Source: an uncultured Roseburia sp. (GTDB lineage Bacteria > Bacillota > Clostridia > Lachnospirales > Lachnospiraceae). From it: 10,008 nucleotides of DNA. A program made the position numbers and the translations under genes. The notes below the pieces were generated by a model. The model saw only the letters and a program-made list of their open reading frames with translations. It made no database searches and was not told the origin of the DNA. Numbering within the stretch: position 1 is the first letter of the stretch; the number at the start of each line of letters is the position of its first letter. The stretch covers positions 1 to 10,008 of the forward strand of contig CAMTDY010000105.1 of assembly GCA_947070915.1 (NCBI GenBank), given 5' to 3'. Shown in pieces: positions 1 to 5,784 of this stretch.

Positions 1-43
1 GAATAATAGTTCTGGATATATACAGACTAACACAATAGTCATA

Positions 44-1276
44 TTATGTCAAGTCTTTCACAATGATCCTCATAAACTTTTTCTTTCCACGCTTCAGCAC
101 GATGCCGTCCGGTCCGATACTTTCCCTGGACACCTGCAGCCTGGCATCTTCTACTTTCTCGCCATCAATCGATACGCCTCCCTGCTGGACATTTCTCCGC
201 GCTTCTCCGTTAGAGGGCGCCAGCCCTGCCTTCACAAGAAGATTGAGGATTCCGATGCTTCCCTCTTCAAAATCATCCTCCGTCAGCTCCACTTCCGGCA
301 TCTGTGCCGCACTTCCGCTGGCAAACAAAGCCCTGGCGCCTTCCTGTGCCTTCACTGCCTCTTCTTCACCATGCACAAGCTTGGTCAGCTCAAAGGCAAG
401 AATTTCTTTCGCCTGGTTCAACTGGCTTCCTTCCCACTGATCCATCTCGTCGATCTGCTCCAATGGCAGGAAAGTAAGCATACGCAGGCATTTCAACACA
501 TCCGAATCGCTGACATTTCGCCAGTACTGGTAAAAATCAAAGGGACTGGTTTTCTCAGGATCCAGCCATACCGCTCCGGACTGCGTTTTTCCCATCTTCT
601 TTCCCTCAGAGTTCAGAAGGAGATTGATGGTCATGGCATAGGCGTCCTTCCCCAGTTTCCGGCGGATCAGTTCTGTGCCGCCCAGCATATTGCTCCACTG
701 GTCATCCCCGCCAAACTGCATGTTGCAGCCGTATTTCTGAAACAGGGCATAGAAGTCATAACTCTGCATGATCATGTAGTTGAACTCCAGAAAGGTCAGC
801 CCCTTCTCCATACGCTGCTTATAGCACTCTGCCGCAAGCATACGGTTTACGGAAAAATGAGGCCCTATGTCCCGGAGAACTTCCATATAATTCAGGTCCA
901 TCAGCCAGTCCGCATTGTTTACAACAATGGCTTTGTCTTCTGAAAAGTCGATAAACCGGCTCATCTGTTTTTTAAAACATTCCACATTATGCTGTATGGT
1001 CTCCTCCGTCATCATCTGACGCATATCTGTCCGGCCGGAAGGATCCCCCACCATAGCAGTTCCTCCTCCGATCAGCACAATCGGCTTATTTCCAGCCATC
1101 TGCAGTCTTTTCATCAGGCAGAGAGCCATAAAATGTCCCACGTGAAGACTATCTGCTGTCGGATCAAATCCAATGTAAAACACAGCTTTACCATTATTTA
1201 CCAGCCCCCTGATCTCATTTTCATCAGTCACCTGTGCGATCAGCCCGCGGGCCTCCAGTTCGTCATATACCTTCAT
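44..1276 (-). CDS. tyrS: Tyrosyl-tRNA synthetase (TyrRS)
   Basis: Charges tRNA-Tyr with tyrosine using ATP in the cytoplasm. At 410 residues it has the usual bacterial TyrRS length. The class I catalytic domain fills the N-terminal half: the HIGH-type motif is HVGH (residues 45-48), preceded by the tyrosine-pocket stretch YIGFDPTADSL; QSYDF (171-175) and GGDDQW (189-194) are typical TyrRS active-site segments; the KMSKS-type loop is KMGKT (227-231). The last ~65 residues form an S4-like RNA-binding domain (SNGEARRNVQQGGVSIDG). The ATG start has a GGAGG ribosome binding site at 1284-1288, seven bases upstream. It begins 33 bases after the stop of the upstream peptidyl-prolyl isomerase gene, so the two are probably co-transcribed. 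There is no room for a T-box leader in the gap, which is notable because Firmicutes tyrS genes often have one. Identification is secure. Confidence 0.98.
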   Translation of the reverse strand: MKVYDELEARGLIAQVTDENEIRGLVNNGKAVFYIGFDPTADSLHVGHFMALCLMKRLQMAGNKPIVLIGGGTAMVGDPSGRTDMRQMMTEETIQHNVECFKKQMSRFIDFSEDKAIVVNNADWLMDLNYMEVLRDIGPHFSVNRMLAAECYKQRMEKGLTFLEFNYMIMQSYDFYALFQKYGCNMQFGGDDQWSNMLGGTELIRRKLGKDAYAMTINLLLNSEGKKMGKTQSGAVWLDPEKTSPFDFYQYWRNVSDSDVLKCLRMLTFLPLEQIDEMDQWEGSQLNQAKEILAFELTKLVHGEEEAVKAQEGARALFASGSAAQMPEVELTEDDFEEGSIGILNLLVKAGLAPSNGEARRNVQQGGVSIDGEKVEDARLQVSRESIGPDGIVLKRGKKKFMRIIVKDLT

Positions 1277-1309
1277 CTTTTCTCCTCCATTCCGAAACCT
1301 ACTGACCTG

Positions 1310-1960
1310 TTAATCAATCACCTTAATGGTCTCAATCTTCGGCTGCTTGTCCGCCTCCACTTTTCCATTTCCGTCCACTACCGGCGTCTTTTCACAGATC
1401 TGGTCCACGATCTCTATTCCCTCTGTTACTTTTCCAAACGCCGCATACTGGCCGTCCAGAGAGGCGGAATCCTGATGCATAATAAAAAACTGGGAACTTG
1501 CGCTGTCATATTCCTGGGCACGTGCCATAGAGATAGTTCCCCGGACATGGGAAATACTGTTTTCCACTCCGTTGGCAGAAAACTCTCCTTTGATGTTCTT
1601 GCCGGAACCACCAGTTCCGTCTCCCTTGGGATCTCCTCCCTGAATCATAAAACCTGAAATAATACGGTGAAAAGTCAGACCGTCATAAAATCCACTCTTG
1701 GCCAGAGATACAAAGTTGGAAACTGACACCGGCGCCACATCCGCATCCAGCTCCGCCTTAATGGTACCATAATCTTTTATCTGTATCTCCACATGATGTT
1801 TCCCTGTAAGGGTCTCACCGGTCTGTGACTCCTGCTGTTTTCCGGAATCCGCAGAGCCGGATTTGCCGGACTGCCCTTCCTCTTTTTTATTGTCTCCACA
1901 TCCTGTGATTCCCAGTATCAGTATCAGTGCCATACATAATAATTTTGCTGCTCTTCTCAT
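1310..1960 (-). CDS. Cyclophilin-type peptidyl-prolyl cis-trans isomerase lipoprotein
   Basis: Predicted surface-anchored prolyl isomerase that would help fold exported proteins. Numbering is from the chosen ATG at 1960 (216 aa). The N-terminus is a lipoprotein signal: two arginines, a hydrophobic core and the lipobox ITGC with the lipidated cysteine at residue 21. A Ser/Gly/Gln-rich low-complexity linker follows (about 22-55). The cyclophilin domain starts near residue 56 and shows FHRIISGFMIQGGDP with the catalytic arginine at residue 99, then GTISMARA, SSQFFI and LDGQYAAFGKV, all classic cyclophilin blocks. An in-frame ATG at 1972 would add four residues, but it has no Shine-Dalgarno sequence; instead its own ATGGAGG supplies the GGAGG for the second ATG, so 1960 is preferred. 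tyrS follows 33 bases downstream. No convincing promoter was found; transcription may start in the short gap after rplQ or read through from it. Confidence 0.93.
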   Translation of the reverse strand: MRRAAKLLCMALILILGITGCGDNKKEEGQSGKSGSADSGKQQESQTGETLTGKHHVEIQIKDYGTIKAELDADVAPVSVSNFVSLAKSGFYDGLTFHRIISGFMIQGGDPKGDGTGGSGKNIKGEFSANGVENSISHVRGTISMARAQEYDSASSQFFIMHQDSASLDGQYAAFGKVTEGIEIVDQICEKTPVVDGNGKVEADKQPKIETIKVID

Positions 1961-1965
1961 TTTTT

Positions 1966-1970
1966 CCTCC
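1966..1970 (-). promoter_or_regulatory. Ribosome binding site deciding the isomerase start
   Basis: GGAGG lies five bases before the ATG at 1960. It overlaps the alternative upstream ATG at 1972, which itself has only GCGCAGAA in front of it. This is the reason for choosing the shorter lipoprotein. Confidence 0.7.
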
Positions 1971-2023
1971 ATTTCTGCGCGAGCAGGCTCGCAGGTATTC
2001 TCACTTTACCTTCGCGCAAATAT

Positions 2024-2057
2024 TTATGGCGATATGACCTCCGTCATACCGCCATAA
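2024..2057 (-). terminator. Long hairpin after rplQ, probable alpha-operon terminator or processing site
   Basis: A 15-bp stem (2024-2038 with 2043-2057) encloses a four-base loop. On the minus strand the arms are TTATGGCGGTATGAC and GTCATATCGCCATAA with a GGAG loop; every position pairs, with one G-U. It starts 16 bases after the rplQ stop codon, as expected of an operon-end terminator. The sequence after the stem is AT-rich (ATATTTG) but has no solid T-run, so termination may be incomplete, or the hairpin may be an RNA stability or processing element between rplQ and the isomerase-tyrS pair. Confidence 0.6.
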
Positions 2058-2073
2058 TGATATCAGAAAACCT

Positions 2074-2610
2074 TTACACAAGTTCAATTACAACTTCCAT
2101 TGCCGCATCGCCCTTACGGGGTCCGATCTTGATGATCCTTGTATAACCGCCCTTGCGGTCAGCATACTTTGGTGCAATCTCATCAAACAGCTTACTTGCA
2201 ATATCGATGGTCTTTGTTCCTTTTTTACGTCCTGCTGTAGCCGCTGGAACCTCTTTGACACCGTAAAGCATCTTGTTCATCTGGCGTCTTGCATGCAGTC
2301 TGGAAGGAGCTTCTTTTTTGACTTCCTTGTCAACGATATCAAAAACGGTAACTTTTTTGCCATCTACGACTTCCTTTACACGTTTTCCATCTTTATCCTT
2401 CTGCGCCACTTTGGCTTTCACTGTAACAGTTTCATAATTATCTTTTTCGCGAACAGCAAGAGCGATCATATGCTCAGCAATTCTGCGGATTTCTTTTGCT
2501 TTTGCCTCAGTCGTAACGATTTTCCCATGATAAAGAAGATTCGTTACCTGATTACGAAGCAAGGCTTTTCTCTGGCTGGAAGTTCTTCCAAGCTTTCTAT
2601 AACCTGCCAT
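2074..2610 (-). CDS. rplQ: 50S ribosomal protein L17, long clostridial form
   Basis: Structural protein of the large ribosomal subunit. The N-terminus (GYRKLGRTSSQRKALLRN) and C-terminus (KGGYTRIIKIGPRKGDAA, then VIELV) are diagnostic of L17. It is 178 aa against roughly 115-125 in Bacillus or E. coli. The extra length is mainly a charged insert of about 48 residues (about 55-102, rich in Lys, Asp, Glu and Val) between the N-terminal helices and the conserved LHARRQ segment, plus a short KKGTKT loop near 130. Long L17 proteins with such inserts are, to my knowledge, common in Lachnospiraceae and relatives. ATG start with AGGAGG at 2619-2624, eight bases upstream. Last gene of the alpha operon, 39 bases after rpoA; a strong hairpin follows. 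Confidence 0.97.
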   Translation of the reverse strand: MAGYRKLGRTSSQRKALLRNQVTNLLYHGKIVTTEAKAKEIRRIAEHMIALAVREKDNYETVTVKAKVAQKDKDGKRVKEVVDGKKVTVFDIVDKEVKKEAPSRLHARRQMNKMLYGVKEVPAATAGRKKGTKTIDIASKLFDEIAPKYADRKGGYTRIIKIGPRKGDAAMEVVIELV

Positions 2611-2649
2611 TTCTATTTCCTCCTTGATACTTAGTAAAACAAAGTTTGA

Positions 2650-3612
2650 TTAATCTTCACTTGACTTAAGTGACAAACCGAGTTCTTTCAACTTGGCGAG
2701 CACCTCTTCTAAAGATTTGCGCCCCAGGTTACGAACTTTCATCATATCGTCAGCTGTCTTATTTGTCAGTTCTTCCACCGTATTGATTCCCGCTCTCTTC
2801 AGGCAGTTGTAGGAACGTACTGATAACTCCAGCTCATCGATATTGAGTTCCAATACCTTGACGGTGTCATCTTCTTCCTTCTCCACAATAACCTCAGCCA
2901 TTCTGGCCTTCTCCGATAAATCAATAAATGTATTCAAATGCTCACTCATAACCTTTGCGGCAAGGCTTACCGCCTCATCCGGCTCAAGAGTTCCATTCGT
3001 GTATACATCCAGTGTAAGCTTATCAAAGTCAGTGATCTGACCGACACGTGTGTTTTCAATCGAGATATTTACCCGCTCGATGGGAGTAAATATGGAATCG
3101 ATCGGAATTACATCGATTGCCATCTCTTCTCTCTTGTTCTTATCAGAACTTACATATCCACGACCATTTACCACAGTCATTTCTATGTAGAGCTTACAGT
3201 CTGCTCCACCGTTCAATGTGGCGATGACCTGATCTTGATTAATAATCTCAAGATCAGCGTCACACTTGATGTCAGCGGCCGTTACCACGCCCTCGCCGTT
3301 TGCGTCAATGTACATCATCTTCGTCTCATTCAGATTATCACTGCTGTTTTTGATGGCAAGGCTCTTGATATTCATCACGATCTCCGTGACATCTTCCTTC
3401 ACTCCTGGAATCGCACTGAATTCATGCACAACACCATCAATCTTGATATGACTTACCGCAGTACCCGGCAGAGACGAAAGCATAATCCGTCTCAAAGAAT
3501 TACCCAAAGTTGTTCCGTATCCTCTTTCAAGTGGTTCTACTACAAAACGTCCATATTTCTTATCTTCAGAAATTTCAGCGATTTCAATTCTTGGCTTCTC
3601 AAATTCAAACAC
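2650..3612 (-). CDS. rpoA: DNA-directed RNA polymerase subunit alpha
   Basis: Dimerises to nucleate RNA polymerase assembly and contacts UP elements and activators. The 320-aa length is normal. The N-terminal domain (about 1-230) has the dimerisation and assembly signature LERGYGTTLGNSLRRIML and IPGVKEDVTEIVMN. A charged linker (VEKEEDDTVK) leads to the C-terminal domain (about 250-315) with helix-hairpin-helix DNA-binding elements RSYNCLKRAGINTVEEL and VRNLGRKSLEEVLAKL. The start is GTG (3610-3612), with AGGAGG at 3621-3626, eight bases upstream. It lies between rpsD (29-base gap) and rplQ (39-base gap), the standard position. Confidence 0.99.
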   Translation of the reverse strand: MFEFEKPRIEIAEISEDKKYGRFVVEPLERGYGTTLGNSLRRIMLSSLPGTAVSHIKIDGVVHEFSAIPGVKEDVTEIVMNIKSLAIKNSSDNLNETKMMYIDANGEGVVTAADIKCDADLEIINQDQVIATLNGGADCKLYIEMTVVNGRGYVSSDKNKREEMAIDVIPIDSIFTPIERVNISIENTRVGQITDFDKLTLDVYTNGTLEPDEAVSLAAKVMSEHLNTFIDLSEKARMAEVIVEKEEDDTVKVLELNIDELELSVRSYNCLKRAGINTVEELTNKTADDMMKVRNLGRKSLEEVLAKLKELGLSLKSSED

Positions 3613-3641
3613 TCTAGGACCCTCCTTTTGGGTTTACTTAA

Positions 3642-4235
3642 TTACTTGGAGTACAACTCGACGATAAGCACTTCATTTACTGGAACATCGATCTCTGCTC
3701 TTGTCGGTATCTGAGATACGGTTCCTTTGAGATTTTCATGGTCTGCCTCCAGCCATGCCGGCACCATCCGGGAGCCTGTCACTTCCAGAATGTCCTTATA
3801 CCTCTGTGTTCCTTTGAATTTTTCCTTAATTTCGATCACATCTCCAGCTTTCAGCTGATAAGACGGGATATTTACCGCTTTGCCATTTACGAGCACATGC
3901 TTATGGTCAACGATCTGTCTTGCCTCTTTTCTTGTCCTGCCATATCCCAGACGGAACATAACATTGTCAAGTCTCAGTTCAAGAAGGATCATCAGGTTTT
4001 CACCAACAGTACCATATTTTAATTTCTGAGCCTTCGCAAAATAGTTACGGAAAGGCTTCTCAAGTACACCATATATAAATTTCGCTTTTTGCTTTTCTTT
4101 CAGCTGAGTACCATACTCACTGAGTTTTCTTCCGGTTCTTGCATTTCTCTTTGATTTTTTATCAATTCCCAGATATACCGGATCCAGATCAAGAGATCTA
4201 CATCTTTTCAGAACAGGCGTCCTATCTATAGCCAT
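3642..4235 (-). CDS. rpsD: 30S ribosomal protein S4, zinc-free type
   Basis: Primary 16S rRNA-binding assembly protein of the small subunit; in several bacteria also a translational repressor of its own operon. At 197 aa, the N-terminal domain reads MAIDRTPVLKRCRSLDLDP and lacks the multi-cysteine zinc motif, so it is the C-minus form. The S4 RNA-binding domain is visible from about residue 90 (LRLDNVMFRLGYGRTRKEAR, then QIVDHKHVLVNG). The C-terminus VPVNEVLIVELYSK is typical. ATG start with an AGGAGGT Shine-Dalgarno. rpsD inside the alpha operon, between rpsK and rpoA, is the Clostridia arrangement; in Bacillus subtilis rpsD is elsewhere. Because S4 is encoded here, the structured regions upstream are candidate S4 targets, but that is inference. 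Confidence 0.98.
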   Translation of the reverse strand: MAIDRTPVLKRCRSLDLDPVYLGIDKKSKRNARTGRKLSEYGTQLKEKQKAKFIYGVLEKPFRNYFAKAQKLKYGTVGENLMILLELRLDNVMFRLGYGRTRKEARQIVDHKHVLVNGKAVNIPSYQLKAGDVIEIKEKFKGTQRYKDILEVTGSRMVPAWLEADHENLKGTVSQIPTRAEIDVPVNEVLIVELYSK

Positions 4236-4253
4236 TTTTAATACCTCCTATGA

Positions 4254-4649
4254 TTAAACTCTTCTACGTTTTGGTGGTCTACAACCATTGTGTGGAACTG
4301 GTGTTACGTCCTGAATACTGGTAACTTCAATACCACAGGCCTGAATCGCACGGATTGCAGCCTCACGGCCGGAACCAGGTCCTTTTACCATTACCTCTAC
4401 CGACTTCAATCCATGTGGTAATGCTGCCTTTGCTGCTGTCTCCGCAGCCATCTGTGCAGCATATGGTGTAGATTTTCTGGAACCTCTGAATCCCAAACCA
4501 CCTGCACTTGCCCATGAAATAGCATTTCCCTGCATATCGGTCAGTGTTACGATTGTATTATTAAAAGATGACTGAATGTGCGCTTGTCCGCGGTCAATAT
4601 TCTTTTTGACACGCCTTTTTGTCACTTTTTTTGCAACTTTCTTAGCCAT
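4254..4649 (-). CDS. rpsK: 30S ribosomal protein S11
   Basis: Small-subunit platform protein near the mRNA exit and the anti-Shine-Dalgarno region. 131 aa, normal length. Diagnostic segments are the basic N-terminus, then AHIQSSFNNTIVTLTDMQGN, SWASAGGLGFRGSRKSTPYA, AAQMAAETAAKAA, VKGPGSGREAAIRA and the C-terminus NGCRPPKRRRV. ATG start with a GGAGG eight bases upstream. It lies 40 bases after rpsM and 18 bases before rpsD in the alpha operon. Confidence 0.99.
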   Translation of the reverse strand: MAKKVAKKVTKRRVKKNIDRGQAHIQSSFNNTIVTLTDMQGNAISWASAGGLGFRGSRKSTPYAAQMAAETAAKAALPHGLKSVEVMVKGPGSGREAAIRAIQACGIEVTSIQDVTPVPHNGCRPPKRRRV

Positions 4650-4689
4650 GACAAAACCTCCTAAATTATTTCTTCATTGATTTACAGAA

Positions 4690-5058
4690 TTATTTCTTCT
4701 TATTTGCTACTGTACGCTTCGGACCTTTTCTGGTTCTCGCGTTTGTCTTTGTTTTCTGACCACGAACCGGAAGTCCTTTTCTGTGACGAATTCCTCTGTA
4801 GCATCCAATTTCCTGTAATCTCTTGATATTCAATGCGACCTCCCTGCGAAGATCACCCTCTACGACCTGAGTTCTGTCAATAACATCACGAATCTTTGCA
4901 ACATCATCGTCGGTCAAATCCTTACAACGAATGTCCGGATTTACGTTTGCCTCTGCCAGAATACGTCTTGAACTGGCAACGCCGATACCGTAAATATAGG
5001 TCAGACCTATCTCTACACGTTTTTCTCTTGGTAAATCTACACCACTGATACGAGCCAT
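4690..5058 (-). CDS. rpsM: 30S ribosomal protein S13
   Basis: Head protein of the small subunit contacting P-site tRNA and bridging to the large subunit. From the ATG at 5058 it is 122 aa, matching the family, and begins MARISGVDLPREKRVEIGLT. Other diagnostic parts are YIYGIGVASSRRIL, VEGDLRREVALNIKRL, GCYRGIRHRKGLPVRGQ and the basic tail KTKTNARTRKGPKRT. An in-frame ATG 66 bases further upstream would add 22 unrelated residues, but the canonical N-terminus and a GGAGGT at 5070-5075 fix the start at 5058. It is separated from rpmJ by a long 326-base gap full of inverted repeats. Confidence 0.98.
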   Translation of the reverse strand: MARISGVDLPREKRVEIGLTYIYGIGVASSRRILAEANVNPDIRCKDLTDDDVAKIRDVIDRTQVVEGDLRREVALNIKRLQEIGCYRGIRHRKGLPVRGQKTKTNARTRKGPKRTVANKKK

Positions 5059-5102
5059 GTGTACTTTACACCTCCATAAAAATTTTAAATAAAATGTTTC
5101 TC

Positions 5103-5123
5103 TGGAACCCCCTGTGGATTCCA
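5103..5123 (-). repeat. Hairpin close to the rpsM ribosome binding site
   Basis: On the minus strand TGGAATCC pairs with GGGTTCCA (8 bp, one G-U) around a five-base ACAGG loop. It ends about 27 bases before the rpsM Shine-Dalgarno, so it could influence ribosome access. Its role is not known. Confidence 0.5.
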
Positions 5124-5126
5124 CCT

Positions 5127-5172
5127 AAGAATTTTCGTATGGAAATTCTTTGTTTTCATAATGAAAATTCTT
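5127..5172 (-). repeat. 10-bp inverted repeat overlapping a 22-base tandem repeat
   Basis: On the minus strand AAGAATTTTC (5172-5163) and GAAAATTCTT (5136-5127) are perfect complements 26 bases apart. The same stretch consists of two head-to-tail imperfect copies of a 22-base unit (5173-5152 and 5151-5130) that both start AAAGAATTT. The first copy also forms a local hairpin (TTTTCA/TGAAAA). The long-range stem and the local hairpin are mutually exclusive, a layout that would allow switching; this is an inference. Confidence 0.55.
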
Positions 5173-5266
5173 TGCAGCCGCTTTAAACCATAACAACGTC
5201 ACAGACCAAGAACCACTTTCTTCTATATAAATAGACAAAACTATGTGGAGAAATCCGCGACGCTTA

Positions 5267-5299
5267 CCGTCATGATATCACAGCTTCCCATAATGACGG
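5267..5299 (-). repeat. Inverted repeat CCGTCAT/ATGACGG in the rpmJ-rpsM gap
   Basis: Perfect 7-bp arms at 5267-5273 and 5293-5299 enclose 19 bases. Inside them, a further TAT/ATA pairing past a two-base bulge is possible. It is likely an RNA stem-loop in the operon leader. It is not followed by a T-run, so it is not a terminator. Confidence 0.5.
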
Positions 5300-5348
5300 A
5301 ATGAGAAGTCTGTAACACAGAAAGCAAGACTTATATAAGCACGAAAAG

Positions 5349-5370
5349 AACCTAAAGTCTCCTTTAGGTC
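5349..5370 (-). terminator. GAGA-loop hairpin just after rpmJ, possible attenuator
   Basis: Fourteen bases past the rpmJ stop, CCTAAAG pairs with CTTTAGG (perfect 7 bp, extendable to 9 with one A-T and one G-U) around a GAGA tetraloop of the GNRA class. The descending arm runs into TTCTTTTC. The broken T-run suggests a weak or partial terminator between rpmJ and rpsM, or an RNA structural element. The essential genes downstream have no other visible promoter, so complete termination is unlikely. Confidence 0.4.
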
Positions 5371-5384
5371 TCTCTGATATATTT

Positions 5385-5498
5385 TTAGCCCTGTCTTTGT
5401 TTGTGTTTTGGATTTTCACAGATTACTCTGATACGACCCTTTCTTTTAATAACTTTGCATTTTTCGCAAATTGGTTTTACTGATGATCTAACTTTCAC
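5385..5498 (-). CDS. rpmJ: 50S ribosomal protein L36
   Basis: Smallest large-subunit protein, 37 aa. The translation begins MKVRSSVKPICEKCKVIKR and ends NPKHKQRQG. The zinc ribbon is intact (Cys11, Cys14, Cys27, His32), so this is the zinc-binding C-plus form. The start codon is GTG (5496-5498), with AGGAGG at 5507-5512, eight bases upstream. It is the first gene of the alpha operon here: a good promoter lies about 90 bases upstream. infA, which usually sits immediately before rpmJ in Firmicutes, is missing from that position. It is followed by a hairpin and the long gap to rpsM. Confidence 0.97.
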   Translation of the reverse strand: MKVRSSVKPICEKCKVIKRKGRIRVICENPKHKQRQG

Positions 5499-5506
5499 AG
5501 TAATAA

Positions 5507-5512
5507 CCTCCT
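5507..5512 (-). promoter_or_regulatory. rpmJ ribosome binding site
   Basis: AGGAGG, eight bases before the GTG start of rpmJ, is what identifies the non-ATG start of this very short gene. A small 5-bp hairpin (5516-5530) lies directly upstream of it. Confidence 0.85.
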
Positions 5513-5515
5513 TTC

Positions 5516-5580
5516 ACATGGTTGGCATGTTATCTTTGGACCTGAAAAAACAGATCCATTTACTTCCGTTTAGCGAAAGT
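5516..5580 (-). promoter_or_regulatory. Three tandem hairpins in the rpmJ leader
   Basis: The predicted leader RNA of roughly 85 bases contains three consecutive small stem-loops. They are ACTTTCG/CGGAAGT at 5562-5580 (7 bp with one G-U, 5-base loop), GGATCTG/CAGGTCC at 5538-5557 (7 bp with one G-U, a loop of six T), and ACATG/CATGT at 5516-5530 (5 bp, 5-base loop) three bases from the Shine-Dalgarno. Such density in a short leader suggests a structured 5' UTR that stabilises the transcript or regulates it. No known leader family is recognised. Confidence 0.5.
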
Positions 5581-5589
5581 CCATTTACG

Positions 5590-5618
5590 AGTATACCACA
5601 TAAATCCATAGTTTGCAA
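5590..5618 (-). promoter_or_regulatory. Sigma-A promoter of the rpmJ-rplQ operon
   Basis: On the minus strand the -35 box TTGCAA (5618-5613) and the -10 box TATACT (5595-5590) are separated by exactly 17 bases, matching five of six consensus bases at the -10 and four of six at the -35. An AT-rich, A-tract-containing stretch (5620-5650) precedes it, as expected of an UP element. Transcription would start near 5583, giving a leader of roughly 85 bases to rpmJ. It explains how the operon is expressed without the usual upstream genes. Confidence 0.85.
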
Positions 5619-5689
5619 GGACTTTTTTCTAATATCTGCCATAGAAAAATAACTCCCGGAAAAAATATATGTAATAGATATAAAACATA

Positions 5690-5720
5690 GGCACCACCAG
5701 GTCAGATTCCTGGTAATGCC
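5690..5720 (-). terminator. Terminator of the Hint/LamG cassette
   Basis: GGCATTACCAGG (5720-5709) pairs over 12 bp, with two G-U pairs, to CCTGGTGGTGCC (5701-5690) around a seven-base loop. TATGTTTTATAT follows. It lies about 65 bases past the stop of the 984-residue gene and 70 bases before the -35 box of the rpmJ promoter, so it would separate the two transcription units. The T-run is interrupted, so efficiency is uncertain. Confidence 0.7.
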
Positions 5721-5784
5721 CGTAATGACTCCTACTCTTTATAACGAAATACCGACATTCATCTCCGGCATCAATTCCACACCA

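Larger units (their letters stand above)
5059..5384 (-). other. Long structured rpmJ-rpsM intergenic leader
   Basis: This 326-base stretch has no credible coding sequence, although the neighbouring genes are in the same operon and other spacings here are 18-40 bases. Reading in the direction of transcription it holds a 9-bp hairpin with a GAGA loop (5349-5370), an inverted repeat CCGTCAT/ATGACGG (5267-5299), an AT-rich segment, a 10-bp inverted repeat laid over an imperfect 22-base tandem repeat (5127-5172), an 8-bp hairpin (5103-5123), and the rpsM ribosome binding site at 5070-5075. I saw no good sigma-A promoter in it. It may be an autoregulatory leader for the S13-S11-S4-alpha-L17 part of the operon, with S4 a natural candidate ligand, but nothing in the sequence proves this. 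Confidence 0.5.

Noticed and set aside
25..40. GACTA/TAGTC hairpin just after the tyrS stop codon
   Set aside because: Only a 5-bp stem and no T-run on either side. A terminator may lie beyond position 1, but this cannot be called one.
371..1657. Long plus-strand open frames opposite tyrS and the isomerase gene, and similar ones opposite rpoA and the LamG gene
   Set aside because: They are antisense to securely identified genes, have no ribosome binding sites or recognisable protein features, and their composition follows the opposite strand.
1974..1993. GCGAG/CTCGC hairpin just before the isomerase start
   Set aside because: Short stem with a bulge and no T-run. It may be part of the 5' UTR, but there is no support for a specific role.
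2045..2080. Possible promoter TTGTGT-16 bp-CATTAT at the end of rplQ for the isomerase-tyrS pair
   Set aside because: Three of six and four of six matches only, and the start would fall inside the strong hairpin. Too weak to list.
5059..5124. Upstream in-frame extension of S13 by 22 residues
   Set aside because: The extra residues match nothing in S13, and the canonical start at 5058 has its own Shine-Dalgarno.
5514..5642. Possible 42-codon ORF on the minus strand, starting MADIRKKSLQ and ending just before the rpmJ Shine-Dalgarno
   Set aside because: It runs straight through the TTGCAA/TATACT promoter, its predicted transcript would start inside it, its GGGAG is ten bases away, and the peptide resembles nothing known. 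The structured-leader reading explains the region better.
5624..5649. 8-bp inverted repeat TTTTTCTA/TAGAAAAA upstream of the rpmJ -35 box, as a transposon end or operator
   Set aside because: Low-complexity AT sequence with no target duplication or transposase nearby; more simply the A-tract of an UP element.
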